DNA of 64,000 nt. Origin: VXNE01 sp963665455 (GTDB taxonomy: Bacteria; Pseudomonadota; Gammaproteobacteria; Pseudomonadales; Azotimanducaceae). Below the pieces are notes generated by a model. It saw only the letters and a list, made by a program, of their open reading frames with translations, ran no database searches and was not told the DNA's origin. This document shows, in pieces, positions 1-8,893 of the stretch. The stretch is from NCBI GenBank assembly GCA_963665455.1, contig OY762279.1, positions 4,898,001 to 4,962,000 on the forward strand. Reading direction: 5' to 3'. Position 1 is the first letter of the stretch, and each line of letters opens with the position of its first letter. The translations under genes and the position numbers were made by a program.

Positions 1-887
1 TCCTCAACGCCACCATCGAGCGGGAAACGCACCGCTTCCATCAGCGCGGTACGCCCAGCTTTTTCGGCGATCCCAACCAGCGCCAGCGGCTGACGGCCCA
101 AGGGGCCGCGATGGAGTACCACTTCCGCGCGCCCCGCACGTTCGCGTCGCTATCCGCGCGCTTCGACCGCCACGACGCGTTCGACGACGCGTTCTCCTGG
201 CACGCGGCCCTCGCCCGGGCGCTGGGCCCCGGGCGCGTCTTCGCCAACGTGGGTACGGGCGTCAAGAACCCAACCTTCTCCGAACGCTATGGCTACACGC
301 CGAACACGTTTCTCGGCAATCCGGATCTCGAACCGGAGGAATCCCTGGAATACGAGATCGGCTACGCCACCCGCCGCGTCACGGTCGCGGCGTTCACGGG
401 CACGCTGGAAAACGAGATCGCCGGCTTCGTCTTCGATGCCGCCAAGGGCGGCTTCACCGCCCGCAACCTAGAGCGCAGGAGCAGGCGCCAAGGCGTCGAA
501 CTCGCCTACCGGGACACCTTGGGTCCGATGCGGGTCGCGGCGTCCTACACCTGGCTCGACGCCAAGGAGGACGGACGGCGGGAGATTCGCCGACCCCGAC
601 ACCAGGGGCGGGTGGACGTCGCGGGAACGCTCACCCCGCGCCTCGACTTCAACCTCGGCGCGGCGGTGGTGGGCGAGCAACTGGACGACGACTTCGCCAG
701 CTTTCCGGCGGTGCGCAGGACCCTCAACGGCTACACGTTGGTGCATGCCGGGTTGACGTGGTCCGCGTCGCCGCGACTGCGGCTTTGGCTCCAGGCGGAG
801 AACGTTTTCGATGAGGACTACGAGGACATCCTCGGCTATCGTAGCCCCGGCGCGCGGGCCATGGTCGGCGTCGTGTTCGAGCCGTGA
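1..887 (+). CDS. TonB-dependent outer-membrane receptor, C-terminal part (partial)
   Basis: The reading frame is already open at the left edge (first full codon at base 3), so only about 294 C-terminal residues of the beta-barrel are present. The segment NPDLEPEESLEYEIGY is the hallmark of TonB-dependent receptors, where a conserved Asn-Pro-Asp-Leu-x-Pro-Glu turn precedes barrel strands. Alternating polar and aromatic stretches follow, ending near residue VVFEP. Such receptors import siderophores, vitamin B12 or other large ligands across the outer membrane using TonB energy; the ligand cannot be told from this fragment. The protein ends in Pro rather than the usual terminal Phe, with the Phe two residues earlier. 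The following M20 peptidase starts 10 bases after its stop codon, and its ribosome-binding site overlaps this stop, so the two are probably co-transcribed. Confidence 0.85.
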   Translation, partial: LNATIERETHRFHQRGTPSFFGDPNQRQRLTAQGAAMEYHFRAPRTFASLSARFDRHDAFDDAFSWHAALARALGPGRVFANVGTGVKNPTFSERYGYTPNTFLGNPDLEPEESLEYEIGYATRRVTVAAFTGTLENEIAGFVFDAAKGGFTARNLERRSRRQGVELAYRDTLGPMRVAASYTWLDAKEDGRREIRRPRHQGRVDVAGTLTPRLDFNLGAAVVGEQLDDDFASFPAVRRTLNGYTLVHAGLTWSASPRLRLWLQAENVFDEDYEDILGYRSPGARAMVGVVFEP

Positions 888-897
888 GGAAGTCCCC

Positions 898-2307
898 GTG
901 AACGAAGACCGCGTTGCCGATTTCGTGTCCGAAACCTGGGATGACCAGATCGTCCCGACGCTGCACGACTACATACGCATCCCCAACCAGTCGCCCCACT
1001 TCGACCGCGACTGGGCGTCCGCCGGGCACATGGAGCGCGCCGCCGAACTGCTACTGGCCTGGGCCGAACGGTTCGCGCTCAAGGGCGCGCATGCCCGCAT
1101 CGTCAGGCTGCCCGGACGCACCCCCGTCATCGTCATCGACGTACCGGGCACCGCGCCCGGCAACGTGCTCCTCTACGGCCACTACGACAAGCAGCCCCCG
1201 TTCACGGGTTGGGCGGAGGGGCTGTCCGCCTGGGAACCGGTCATGCGGGGCGAGCGTCTCTATGGCAGGGGTGGGGCCGACGACGGCTATGCGCTCTTCG
1301 CCAGCATGACCGCCATCGCGGCCGTGCAACGCGAAGGCCTGCCCCACGCCCGCTGCCTGATCCTCATCGAGGGCTGCGAGGAAAGCGGCAGCTTCGACCT
1401 GCCGTTCTACCTGGAAGCGCTCGACGCGGACATCGGAACCCCCGACCTCGTGATCTGCCTCGATGCGGAGTGCGGCAACTACGACCAGCTATGGCTGACG
1501 ACCTCCCTGCGCGGCATGCTCTCCGGCACGTTGACGGTGGAGATCCTCACCGAGGGTGTCCATTCCGGCGTGGCGGGAGGCATCGTCCCCTCGAGTTTTC
1601 GCCTGCTGCGGACCATCCTGGAGCGGGTCGAGGATGGCGAGACCGGTGCCTTGGCCGACGTGTTGCAGGTGCAGGTACCCCCGGCCGCGCGAGAGCAAGC
1701 CCATGCCGTCGCGGCCACGCTGGGCGAGGCGGTCGTGGAGCGTTTCCCGTGGGCCGGCGTCTCCCGGCCCGATCCCGCGAGCTACCCCGAACTCTTGCTT
1801 GCCAACACCTGGATGCCAAGCCTCGGCGTCGTCGGCCTCTCCGGCGCACCGGAAGTCGAGCAAGCCGGCAACACCCTGCGGCCCCACACGGCCGCCAAGC
1901 TGGTCTTCCGCCTGCCGCCGAGCCTCGAGGCGGAGCAGGCAGCGGATGGCGTCAAGGCGCTGTTGGAGGGCGATCCACCCACGGGAGCCAAGGTGACGTT
2001 CGAGCTCGATGAACCGCACGCGGGTTGGCACGCGCCACCCTTTGCGGATTGGCTAACCGCGTCGGCGGATCGGGCGTCCCGCGCCTTCTTTGGACGGCCC
2101 ATGCTGACCATGGGCTGCGGCGGCACCATCCCCTTCATGAAGATGCTCGGCGACCGCTTCCCGGGCGTGCAGTTCGCCGTGACCGGAGTGCTCGGTCCGA
2201 ACTCCAACGCGCACGGCCCCAACGAGTTCCTCGAAATCCCGACCGGGAAGCGGGTAACGTCGTGCATGGCGGCGTTGCTGGCGGATCACGCGGGGCGGGC
2301 TCGTTGA
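898..2307 (+). CDS. M20 family metallopeptidase (DapE/CPG2-like)
   Basis: This 469-residue protein is a zinc-dependent exopeptidase or deacylase of the M20 family, which hydrolyses dipeptides, acylated amino acids or carbamoyl substrates. Visible family landmarks are GHYDKQP (metal-ligand H95 and D97), RGGADDGY (bridging Asp at 128-129), EGCEESGS (catalytic Glu161 and metal-ligand Glu162) and the late NAHGPNE (His439). A dimerisation domain is expected between about residues 200 and 330. The GTG start was chosen because an AGGAAG ribosome-binding site lies 5-10 bases before it and because upstream codons in frame overlap the receptor gene. A receptor next to a peptidase suggests uptake and breakdown of a peptide-like ligand, but that is inference. 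The exact substrate is unknown. Confidence 0.88.
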   Translation: MNEDRVADFVSETWDDQIVPTLHDYIRIPNQSPHFDRDWASAGHMERAAELLLAWAERFALKGAHARIVRLPGRTPVIVIDVPGTAPGNVLLYGHYDKQPPFTGWAEGLSAWEPVMRGERLYGRGGADDGYALFASMTAIAAVQREGLPHARCLILIEGCEESGSFDLPFYLEALDADIGTPDLVICLDAECGNYDQLWLTTSLRGMLSGTLTVEILTEGVHSGVAGGIVPSSFRLLRTILERVEDGETGALADVLQVQVPPAAREQAHAVAATLGEAVVERFPWAGVSRPDPASYPELLLANTWMPSLGVVGLSGAPEVEQAGNTLRPHTAAKLVFRLPPSLEAEQAADGVKALLEGDPPTGAKVTFELDEPHAGWHAPPFADWLTASADRASRAFFGRPMLTMGCGGTIPFMKMLGDRFPGVQFAVTGVLGPNSNAHGPNEFLEIPTGKRVTSCMAALLADHAGRAR

Positions 2308-2314
2308 CCTCCCG

Positions 2315-3709
2315 TCACCCCCACAACGGCCCGAGCACCACGAACCACACCACGAACGCCGCCATCACCACCTCGAACACGAACACGGCCCATAGGCCGT
2401 AGCGGGTGAGCGCCCGGGGCCGGATGCGCGGGTCCATGTTCCGCGCCTGCAGCCAGATCGTCGCGCCGCACTGGATGGGCAGGAAGAGCGCCGAGGTGAG
2501 GCCGCCGATCATGATCAGCACGACGAAGTTCGGGATGAACAGGTAAATCAGGAACGCCACGATCGGCAGGCACGCCAGATACCAGCGGATGATCGCCTTG
2601 CGCAGGGCGAGGTTGTTGCGGTCCATGAACCGCATCTCGATGAAGTAGTCGGGGATCACCCGCCCGGCGGCGCCGACGCCCGACAGGACCGTCGAGAAGA
2701 GGATGAAGAACGCCCCGAAGCTGAAGATCCAGACCGCCCACTGCCCGAGCGTCTGGGTGAAGATGTTCGACAGTGCGCCGATGGTCTCCGCGTTGCCTTC
2801 CGGCTGGATGCCCATCTGGTTCAGCACCCCGGCCCCCAACACGTAGAAGGGCACGGTCGCGCAGGTCACGATGAGGATCGCGAGCCAGATGTCCGTGTGG
2901 ACCACCCGCATCCATCCCCGGGCATGGGACTCCCAGTCGGGGTCGCTGCGGTCGGCGCCCACGTAGCTCGGCCAGCCCTTCTCGATGGACCAATAGGTAT
3001 ACGCCGTGACGTCCCCCGCGTTGGTCCCCGTGTATCCGTAGGCGGCGAGCGCGAGCGCCGCGAAGGCCACGAAGACGGCGGGGTCCGGGGTCAGCCCGGT
3101 GACGATGTCGTCCATCGTGGTGCGGTACTCCGTGAACTGCATCGCGATGGAGCAGATCAACGTCGCAGCGGTGAAGGCGAGGACGAGCGGCAACATCACG
3201 CCCTCGAGCCACCGGTAGGATCCCGTGCTCAGAATGAGCGAGCAGGCCACCGCGATGAGCCCGGTGCAGACGGTGCCGTCGATGGTGATGCCTCCCAGCG
3301 ACGCCAGGAACGACAGCGACTGGCCACCGCCGCCGATGATGCCGCCGAGCCCCATCGTGCCGGGCACGTAGCCGGCGAGGCCGAGCCAGATGGGCCACGA
3401 GACGCGCCACATCTTGCCCGGCAGGCGGTTGACGGCGCGCAGATAGGTGTCCCCCGAGATGATGGTGTAGCGCGCCATCTCCGCCTGCACGAGGGACTTC
3501 ACCCAGCACGACAGCAACAGCCACCACAGGAGCGACCAGCCGGCGACGGCGCCGAGGCTCGTCGTCAGCACCAATTCGCCGGAGCCGATGACCGCCCCGG
3601 TGACTATGAGACTCGGCCCCAGATACTTGACCCGCGCGCGCAGGCTGGTGGGCGGGGCGTGCGCCTCGCCATGCCGGACCGTGTAGGGATCGGGTTGCAC
3701 CTCGGCCAT
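2315..3709 (-). CDS. Nramp-related divalent metal transporter family membrane protein
   Basis: A 464-residue integral membrane protein with about eleven hydrophobic segments and the Nramp-like opening LGPSLIVTGAVIGSGELV. Nramp proteins carry Mn2+, Fe2+ or related ions with protons in the inner membrane. The classical DPGN metal-binding motif of transmembrane helix 1 is not present here: the equivalent position reads AVIGSGEL. This places the protein in a divergent Nramp-related branch whose substrate is not established, so manganese or iron transport should not be assumed. The ATG at MAEVQPD was preferred over an upstream in-frame codon that would add 13 polar, Arg-rich residues. It converges with the M20 peptidase, the two stop codons being only 7 bases apart. 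Confidence 0.82.
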   Translation of the reverse strand: MAEVQPDPYTVRHGEAHAPPTSLRARVKYLGPSLIVTGAVIGSGELVLTTSLGAVAGWSLLWWLLLSCWVKSLVQAEMARYTIISGDTYLRAVNRLPGKMWRVSWPIWLGLAGYVPGTMGLGGIIGGGGQSLSFLASLGGITIDGTVCTGLIAVACSLILSTGSYRWLEGVMLPLVLAFTAATLICSIAMQFTEYRTTMDDIVTGLTPDPAVFVAFAALALAAYGYTGTNAGDVTAYTYWSIEKGWPSYVGADRSDPDWESHARGWMRVVHTDIWLAILIVTCATVPFYVLGAGVLNQMGIQPEGNAETIGALSNIFTQTLGQWAVWIFSFGAFFILFSTVLSGVGAAGRVIPDYFIEMRFMDRNNLALRKAIIRWYLACLPIVAFLIYLFIPNFVVLIMIGGLTSALFLPIQCGATIWLQARNMDPRIRPRALTRYGLWAVFVFEVVMAAFVVWFVVLGPLWG

Positions 3710-3805
3710 GCGGTCGCGCCTTGCACAGAGGACGCGATGGTATCGCACGCCGCGGAGCCCTCGCGCCGCCCATCCCCGAGGCGCCCGTCCGGGGATCGCC
3801 GCGAT

Positions 3806-4552
3806 TCAGTCGCCCGTCTTGTCCTCGAGCGCACGCTCCAGTTCCGCGATTCTCGCCTCGGCCGCCTCTAAGTCGCTCTCCGCCGTATCCAGCTTCGCCT
3901 CAAGGGCACCTGCTCTGGCTTCCGACGCCCTCGCCCTGCTCTCGCTGGCGCGTGATTCCTCCCAGGACTCCGCCAAGTCGGGGAGATACCACGCGTTTGC
4001 CGGATCGAAGAAGCGTAGGCGTTCGCCGTGGACGCAAAGGTCGAGCCCCAGCACCGGGCTGCGGATGGCCCGGCCCTCCGGCGGTTCCCGGGCGGGCAGC
4101 GCCACGTAGGAACCCCGGACCAGGCGATGTCCGGCGAGCGTCGGTTGCAGGAACTCCCCGTGGGGGTCGTACAACCAGTACTCGCCCACGCCCAGCGACG
4201 CGTACAGCGCCCGCTTCTCCCCCAGGTCCCTGCGCCACGTGCTCGGCGAGAGGATCTCCAGGATGAAGTCCGGCACGCCCCCCGGCTCCTCCCACAGCTT
4301 GTACGTCATGCGCTTGTGGTTGGCGGCACCGAACACCACGAACACGTCGGGTGCCATGTGGTTGTCGGGGTTGCCCTCCTCAAGATAGATGAACAAGTCG
4401 CCGCTCGCGTACACGTCGCGGCGCCTGGCGAACCAAGCCTTCAGCGCGGGTACGGCGTAGTAGAGTGTCTCGCCCTGGTAGTCGGCGTCCGGCATCGGCA
4501 ACCCGTCAGTCTCCGGATACTCGACCGGGTGGACGGGAATGGTCTCGGCCAT
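3806..4552 (-). CDS. Uma2 family (DUF820) putative PD-(D/E)XK endonuclease with C-terminal coiled coil
   Basis: A 248-residue member of the Uma2/DUF820 family, predicted from fold relationships to be a restriction-like nuclease; the biological role of the family is unsettled. Landmarks are the central VPDFILEILSPST (Asp-x-x-x-Glu-x-x-Ser-Pro-Ser) and the following KRALYASLGVGEYWLYDP, which form the predicted catalytic core around residues 95-140. From about residue 190 to the end the sequence is Ala/Glu/Arg-rich with heptad spacing (SRARASEARAGALEAKL and so on), a likely coiled coil seen in many family members. Start codon is the ATG beginning MAETIPV. It is unrelated at sequence level to the second Uma2-like gene near 53 kb. 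Confidence 0.85.
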   Translation of the reverse strand: MAETIPVHPVEYPETDGLPMPDADYQGETLYYAVPALKAWFARRRDVYASGDLFIYLEEGNPDNHMAPDVFVVFGAANHKRMTYKLWEEPGGVPDFILEILSPSTWRRDLGEKRALYASLGVGEYWLYDPHGEFLQPTLAGHRLVRGSYVALPAREPPEGRAIRSPVLGLDLCVHGERLRFFDPANAWYLPDLAESWEESRASESRARASEARAGALEAKLDTAESDLEAAEARIAELERALEDKTGD

Positions 4553-4764
4553 GGGCGGTGCCTCCTAGCGGGCGCGGCGCGGGCAGGCGCTGTCGTCGGG
4601 ACGGTAACACGGGGACGGCTCGCTCCAAAGCACGGCGCATGCGTGACGTTCGAGCGGGCGATCATGAACCGCCCTCCGCCTTGGGCGAAGGAGCTATCTC
4701 TCACAACGCGTATGAGAAAGGGCTGATTTCCGTGTAGGCCCCTTGCGCGGCGCCCCAACAGAGC

Positions 4765-5355
4765 CTACTGCAGCAGACGGCTGTCCTGCCCGAAGCGGCT
4801 CTTCAGGAAGTCCATCTGATCGCCGAGGATCCGCCCGCTGTTCGTCAGCGCCAAGTACTCCGCGAAGTTCGGCACGTACGGCAGGGCGAGCAGTTCCATG
4901 CCGCACTCGTGGGTGAGGCGGCTGCCCTTGTAGTGGTTGCAGCGGCGGCAGGCCGCGACGCAGTTGTCCCACCGGTCGAGGCCGCCCCGTGCACGCGGCA
5001 CGACGTGATCCCGCGTCAGCACCGCGTCCGGGAACTCCCCGCCGCAGTAGAGGCAGGTGTTGCGGTCCCGGCCGAAGAGCGCTCCGTTGGTCAACGGCGG
5101 AACCCCCCGAGAGGGCTCCACGATGCGCCCGTGACAAGCGATGATGCTGTGGATGTCCAGATGCGACTGCGCTCCATCCACCCGCGAATGCCCGCCGCGG
5201 ATGCGCAGCACCGCGTCGCCGAGGGTCCAGACGACGAGATCACGGGCGTAGAGGCAGGTCGCCTCCTGCCAACTCGTCCACTCGACCGGTTGCCCGGCGA
5301 CGTTGAGCCGCAGGATGCGGGGTGCCCTGTCGAAGTCGGCTAGGGTGGCCAACAT
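4765..5355 (-). CDS. HNH endonuclease family protein
   Basis: A 196-residue protein with a McrA/5-methylcytosine-specific type HNH domain in its second half. The zinc-knuckle pair CLYC and CRRCN flank the core TRDHVVPRARGG and DNCVAACRRCN, giving the His-Asn-His metal site. Proteins of exactly this architecture (N-terminal 80-residue conserved region, then HNH) are common single-copy chromosomal genes in gammaproteobacteria; their role is not established and they need not be part of a restriction system. The ATG beginning MLATLADF was chosen because AGGAAG lies 7 bases upstream; an upstream in-frame ATG would add 25 residues without a ribosome-binding site. Confidence 0.85.
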   Translation of the reverse strand: MLATLADFDRAPRILRLNVAGQPVEWTSWQEATCLYARDLVVWTLGDAVLRIRGGHSRVDGAQSHLDIHSIIACHGRIVEPSRGVPPLTNGALFGRDRNTCLYCGGEFPDAVLTRDHVVPRARGGLDRWDNCVAACRRCNHYKGSRLTHECGMELLALPYVPNFAEYLALTNSGRILGDQMDFLKSRFGQDSRLLQ

Positions 5356-5496
5356 GTCCGTGCTTCCTGGGGAGGCGAGCGCAAAATTGCGCGCATTCTG
5401 ACGAAACGCCGGAACCATCGCAAATCGCACGGGCGGACGAGCGGACGCTACACGGAGCCGTGAGCCTCGAATGAACGCCCGAGCGAATCAGGAACT

Positions 5497-6357
5497 TCAG
5501 TCCCGCGCGATCAGGTAGCCCTGGTCAATGGCGGCGTCGCCTTCCTCGTTCAACACGGAGAACCAGCGGGTTCGGTCCGAGGCCGCGTGGATGCGCAGCG
5601 TGATGATGCTCGGCATCAATACCATGGCCGCGAAGCGGCAGCCGTAGCGATGCACCCGTCCGGGGTCGCCGTCGAGTTCGCCCTCCACTAATGCCGAGAT
5701 GGCCAGGGCCAATGTCGCGGTCCCGTGCAGGATGATGTCGGGCAGGCCGGCCGCCAACGCCACCGCCTTGTCGGTGTGGATCGGGTTCCAGATGCGCGCG
5801 CACTCCGTGTACACATGGGCCATCCCCGCCGCGACGGGGATCTCAATGCTGTCGTCGCGGGCATCCACGGGATCCGCCTCGGGGACAGGCGGCGGCTGCT
5901 CGTTCTCGCGATCCTCCCCCGCGACGGCGACGCCCCGGAATATGCCGCCGTTCCAGGTCGTGACGATGGGCGCGCCGTCCGCCGCCCTCGTCTCCAGCTT
6001 CGTCAACTGATAGGCGCCCGGCCGCCGCGACCGCACGGCGGCAATGGTGGCCGTCGTGAAGAGCTCCTCGCCCGCGCGCACCGGCCGATGCAACTCGACG
6101 TCGTGGGTGGCGTGTACGCCCCGTCGTGCCTCCTCCGGCGTCAGGCCGTCCGCGCCCTCGATGTTGCGCATGTCGAGCATGACCGGCCACTCGGGACAGA
6201 CGGGAAAGACCGGGTGCGCCTGGATCTCGCCGGTGGTGTTGAAGTACGCCGCCGACGTGTCGCCGAGGCCCGCCGCGTAGGACATCAGCCAGCGGGGTTC
6301 GGCAACGGATCGGAAACGCTTGCCTGAGCGCCCGACCTGGGCGGAATGCATCGGCAC
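5497..6357 (-). CDS. MaoC family (double hot-dog) dehydratase/hydratase
   Basis: A 286-residue protein with two hot-dog folds: an N-terminal FAS1-like dehydratase half and a C-terminal MaoC half. The C-terminal hydratase motif is clear: NPIHTDKAVALAAGLPD followed by IILHGTATLALAISAL, containing the Asp and His that act on the CoA thioester. The family hydrates or dehydrates enoyl-CoA or 3-hydroxyacyl-CoA thioesters, as in mesaconyl-CoA hydratases. The start is placed at a GTG lying exactly 7 bases after a perfect AGGAGG; an ATG two codons later would put that site 13 bases away. It is divergent from the SPOR gene with 57 bases between them, so the two promoters must lie very close together. 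Physiological substrate unknown. Confidence 0.82.
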   Translation of the reverse strand: MPMHSAQVGRSGKRFRSVAEPRWLMSYAAGLGDTSAAYFNTTGEIQAHPVFPVCPEWPVMLDMRNIEGADGLTPEEARRGVHATHDVELHRPVRAGEELFTTATIAAVRSRRPGAYQLTKLETRAADGAPIVTTWNGGIFRGVAVAGEDRENEQPPPVPEADPVDARDDSIEIPVAAGMAHVYTECARIWNPIHTDKAVALAAGLPDIILHGTATLALAISALVEGELDGDPGRVHRYGCRFAAMVLMPSIITLRIHAASDRTRWFSVLNEEGDAAIDQGYLIARD

Positions 6358-6414
6358 GCGGAAGCCTCCTGGGCGTTTTGACAGATCATAACCCGCTCGG
6401 CAAAGTAACCTTTC

Positions 6415-7194
6415 ATGAGCGCCCGGAACCCGCCTTCCGCTCGGACGCCCGCGCACCGGCCAGGAACGACGACGCTCCGCTCTGCGCTGGTGCTCATCGC
6501 GGTGGCGGTCCTCGCCGGAACCGCCGGATGCCGCTCCGGTACGGCACTTCCACTCCCCAACCCCTCCGCCGTGGCCGAGGGCGACCCCAACTGGTTCTGC
6601 GGAACCGGAACCGAAAACGGCGAATGGGCGTGCGTGCGCGATCAGGAGTTGCGCGTCGGAGCGGCGCCGCCAGAGCCCCCCGCTCGTCCGCAGACGGCGC
6701 CGGTAGCAACGGAGCCCCCGGTCCCGGAGCCGATGCCGGACGCGCGCACGGACGTTGCCGATGATTCGGTCCTGGGGGTCGAGCCCCTCCCACCAACCGA
6801 CGCACCCACCATCACCAAGGCAGCGCCCAAGGAATCGCCGCCGGACGCGCCACGGGACCAGCCCGGCGAACGCCCCGGCGGGACCGTGCCCCTGGTCGAC
6901 GTTCCGCCGGACTACTACGTCGTGCAGCTGGTCGCGCTTGCCAGCAAGGAAGCGCTTGAAGAATACGCCGCCCGCAAGGGGCTCCACGGCATGTCCGCGG
7001 CCCGGGTGGAGCGCGACGGCAAGTTGTTCTACGTCCTGTTGCTGGGCATCTTCCGCGACCGGCAGGATGCGGACGCCGCCGCAGCCAATCTCCCGCCGGA
7101 ACTCGAAGACTTCGATCCGTGGGTGCGGCGAGTGGGATCGCTACAGGAGGCCATTCGCCGTGGCGACGCGCTCGCCGGGACCAGCGAGATCTGA
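6415..7194 (+). CDS. SPOR domain protein, probable lipoprotein
   Basis: A 259-residue envelope protein. Residues 20-39 form a hydrophobic signal segment ending LAGTAGC, an imperfect lipobox whose Cys could be lipidated. A long Pro/Ala/Glu-rich linker follows (about residues 75-160). The C-terminal part (about 162-245) beginning DYYVVQLVALASKEAL and containing VERDGKLFYVLLLGIFRDRQDA is a SPOR domain, which binds denuded glycan strands of peptidoglycan at division sites. SPOR proteins such as FtsN, DamX and DedD act in cell division or envelope maintenance; which of these this resembles cannot be decided. The start ATG is the first in frame after the divergent MaoC gene. Confidence 0.82.
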   Translation: MSARNPPSARTPAHRPGTTTLRSALVLIAVAVLAGTAGCRSGTALPLPNPSAVAEGDPNWFCGTGTENGEWACVRDQELRVGAAPPEPPARPQTAPVATEPPVPEPMPDARTDVADDSVLGVEPLPPTDAPTITKAAPKESPPDAPRDQPGERPGGTVPLVDVPPDYYVVQLVALASKEALEEYAARKGLHGMSAARVERDGKLFYVLLLGIFRDRQDADAAAANLPPELEDFDPWVRRVGSLQEAIRRGDALAGTSEI

Positions 7195-7221
7195 GCCGGC
7201 CCCCAGGAGATCAACGTCCGT

Positions 7222-7587
7222 TCACAGCTCCACCCCGTCATCGATGGGGATGAAGAGGCATCGCCGCGGTGCCCCGTCCACGGCTCTGCTGGTGTGCCCC
7301 TGACCCGCCATGTCTTCCGCCAGCAGGATCTCTCCGGGCCCGATCCGACGCACGGTGCCGTCCCCGACCCCGATGTCGACCGCGCCCGTCAGGTTGACGA
7401 CGAACTGCCGCCGGGGCGCGTTGTGGAAGTCGAGGTCATAGTCTCCATCGACCTCGCGGAACACCACGCCAGGGCCACGGATCAACTCCGAGATGCGGCC
7501 GACGGCACCGTGGCCGGCAAGCGCAATATCCACGTCCTCGAAGTGGGAACGTCCGTCGTCCCCGGCGTAGACCCTCACCACCCGCAT
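7222..7587 (-). CDS. Cupin domain protein
   Basis: A 121-residue single-domain protein of the cupin superfamily. The sequence has Gly-rich turns such as GPGEILLAEDMAGQGHTS, matching the second cupin motif (G-x5-P-x-G-x2-H-like), and a first motif around DFHNAPRRQFVVNLTG. Small cupins of this type are often uncharacterised metal-dependent dioxygenase or isomerase relatives. It lies 25 bases downstream of the peroxiredoxin gene on the same strand and is probably transcribed with it. No ligand set can be assigned with confidence because only one clear metal-binding His (GHTS) is visible. Confidence 0.75.
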   Translation of the reverse strand: MRVVRVYAGDDGRSHFEDVDIALAGHGAVGRISELIRGPGVVFREVDGDYDLDFHNAPRRQFVVNLTGAVDIGVGDGTVRRIGPGEILLAEDMAGQGHTSRAVDGAPRRCLFIPIDDGVEL

Positions 7588-7612
7588 GGCGAGGCCCCCA
7601 GGAGCGCTGCGC

Positions 7613-8092
7613 TCACAAGGCTTCCAGAATCGACTCGGCGTTGCTGACCTCGAACTTGTTCGGTGCCTCCACGGCGAGCTTCGTCACGGTGCCGTCGTCG
7701 ACCACCATGGCGTAGCGCTGGGACCGGATGCCGAGGCCAAAGCCCGTGGCATCCATCTCCAGGCCAAGCGCCTGCGCGAAGTCGCCGTTGCCGTCCGCGG
7801 CCATCACCACGTCGCCCACGTCCCGGTCCTGACCCCAAGCGTCCATGACGAACGCGTCGTTGACGGACACGCAGACGATGCTATCGACGCCCTTCTCGCG
7901 GATGGCGTCGGCGTGGGTCACGTAGCCCGGCAGATGCTGTTCGGAACACAGGGGCGTGAACGCGCCGGGGACGGCGAACAGCACCACCTTCTTGCCGCCG
8001 AACATGTCCTGCGTGGTTTGCGGGGACGGGCGCCCCCCGTCCATGACGAAAAATGTGGCGTCGGGGAGCTTGTCGCCTTCCTGGATGGCCAT
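7613..8092 (-). CDS. Peroxiredoxin, Prx5/AhpE-like
   Basis: A 159-residue thiol peroxidase of the Prx5 type. The active site reads PGAFTPLCSEQHLPGY, giving Pro42, Thr46 and peroxidatic Cys49, with TPLC in place of the commoner TPTC. It reduces hydrogen peroxide and organic hydroperoxides using glutaredoxin or glutathione. The sequence around residues 75-85 (VCVSVNDAFVMDAWG) is the conserved second family signature. It is a normal full-length family member, which supports the assignment. The cupin follows closely downstream. An inverted repeat sits just upstream of the start, in the gap to the NUDIX gene. Confidence 0.92.
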   Translation of the reverse strand: MAIQEGDKLPDATFFVMDGGRPSPQTTQDMFGGKKVVLFAVPGAFTPLCSEQHLPGYVTHADAIREKGVDSIVCVSVNDAFVMDAWGQDRDVGDVVMAADGNGDFAQALGLEMDATGFGLGIRSQRYAMVVDDGTVTKLAVEAPNKFEVSNAESILEAL

Positions 8093-8118
8093 CGCAAAGT
8101 CCTCTTCTTGGCGTAAAT

Positions 8119-8148
8119 CAGTTCGGGCAGTCTAACGGGACCGAACTG
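8119..8148 (-). terminator. Inverted repeat between NUDIX and peroxiredoxin genes (terminator or operator)
   Basis: Arms CAGTTCGG and CCGAACTG (8 bp, perfect) are separated by 14 bases. On the minus strand it lies 43 bases after the NUDIX stop codon and 27 bases before the peroxiredoxin start. It could end the NUDIX transcript or be a regulator site for the peroxiredoxin. No run of T follows, so a classical intrinsic terminator is not supported. Confidence 0.35.
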
Positions 8149-8190
8149 CCCCGTTCAATCGCGGAACCAGCGAACCGCGTCGGACGCCCT

Positions 8191-8850
8191 TCAACGCCAC
8201 GCGAAGTACGGCTGCTCGAAGTGCGCGACGCGCGTCTCCCTACCCAGGATGCACACCTCGCGGAACTGGTAGATCATGGCGGCCGTGGGCGCCGCGATCC
8301 ACGTGTCCCCCACCGGCATGCGCAGCACCGGGTGCTCGCTCTCGGGGATGGGATCGAACGCCGGCGCATCGTCACGCAGGAACTCCGCGATGGGAATGCG
8401 GTGTATCGAGGCCACTTCCAGCGGGTTGAAGGTGAGGTCGCGGTGCGGGCCCGCCCAGACCACGACCGGCGTGATGACGAAACCCGAGCGCGTCTGGAAG
8501 TCGTCGAGCACGCCTAGGACGTCCCCCGGCCCGAGCAGCAGATCGACCTCCTCGTGCAGCTCCCGCAACGCCGTCGTCTCCACGTCCTCCCCCGGGTCGC
8601 GCACACCGCCGGGGAGCGCCCATTGGCCGGGGTGGTTCTTGAGCGCGGTTGAGCGCCGCGTCAGGATGAGCGCCGCGTCGCCTTGCCAGGTGTCGTGTTG
8701 CGGCAGACCGGGCACGCCGGCGCCGAAAGAGCCATCCACGACCGTGATGGCGACGGCGGCGCTCCGCGCCAAGCCTCCGGTGGCGCGCACGGATTCGAAG
8801 CCCTCAAGGTTCGCCTCGATGCGGCGCTTGAGCGTCTGATCGCAGAGCAT
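8191..8850 (-). CDS. NUDIX hydrolase, CoA pyrophosphatase-like
   Basis: A 219-residue NUDIX hydrolase. The NUDIX box begins GGVRDPGE and continues to RELHEEV, carrying the metal-binding Glu residues; the preceding NHPGQWALPGG and following FQTRSGFVITPVV resemble bacterial CoA pyrophosphatase (NudL/YeaB) proteins. It probably cleaves a nucleoside-diphosphate-linked substrate such as CoA or its derivatives into two phosphorylated parts. The ATG at MLCDQTLKRRIEANLEGF gives the family's usual N-terminus; upstream in-frame codons read through the divergent transporter gene. The two divergent start regions are separated by 43 bases. Confidence 0.85.
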   Translation of the reverse strand: MLCDQTLKRRIEANLEGFESVRATGGLARSAAVAITVVDGSFGAGVPGLPQHDTWQGDAALILTRRSTALKNHPGQWALPGGVRDPGEDVETTALRELHEEVDLLLGPGDVLGVLDDFQTRSGFVITPVVVWAGPHRDLTFNPLEVASIHRIPIAEFLRDDAPAFDPIPESEHPVLRMPVGDTWIAAPTAAMIYQFREVCILGRETRVAHFEQPYFAWR

Positions 8851-8893
8851 CGTGGCAGGGTACTGGGTGGGCAACGCAGTGTCGAATCGGGGC

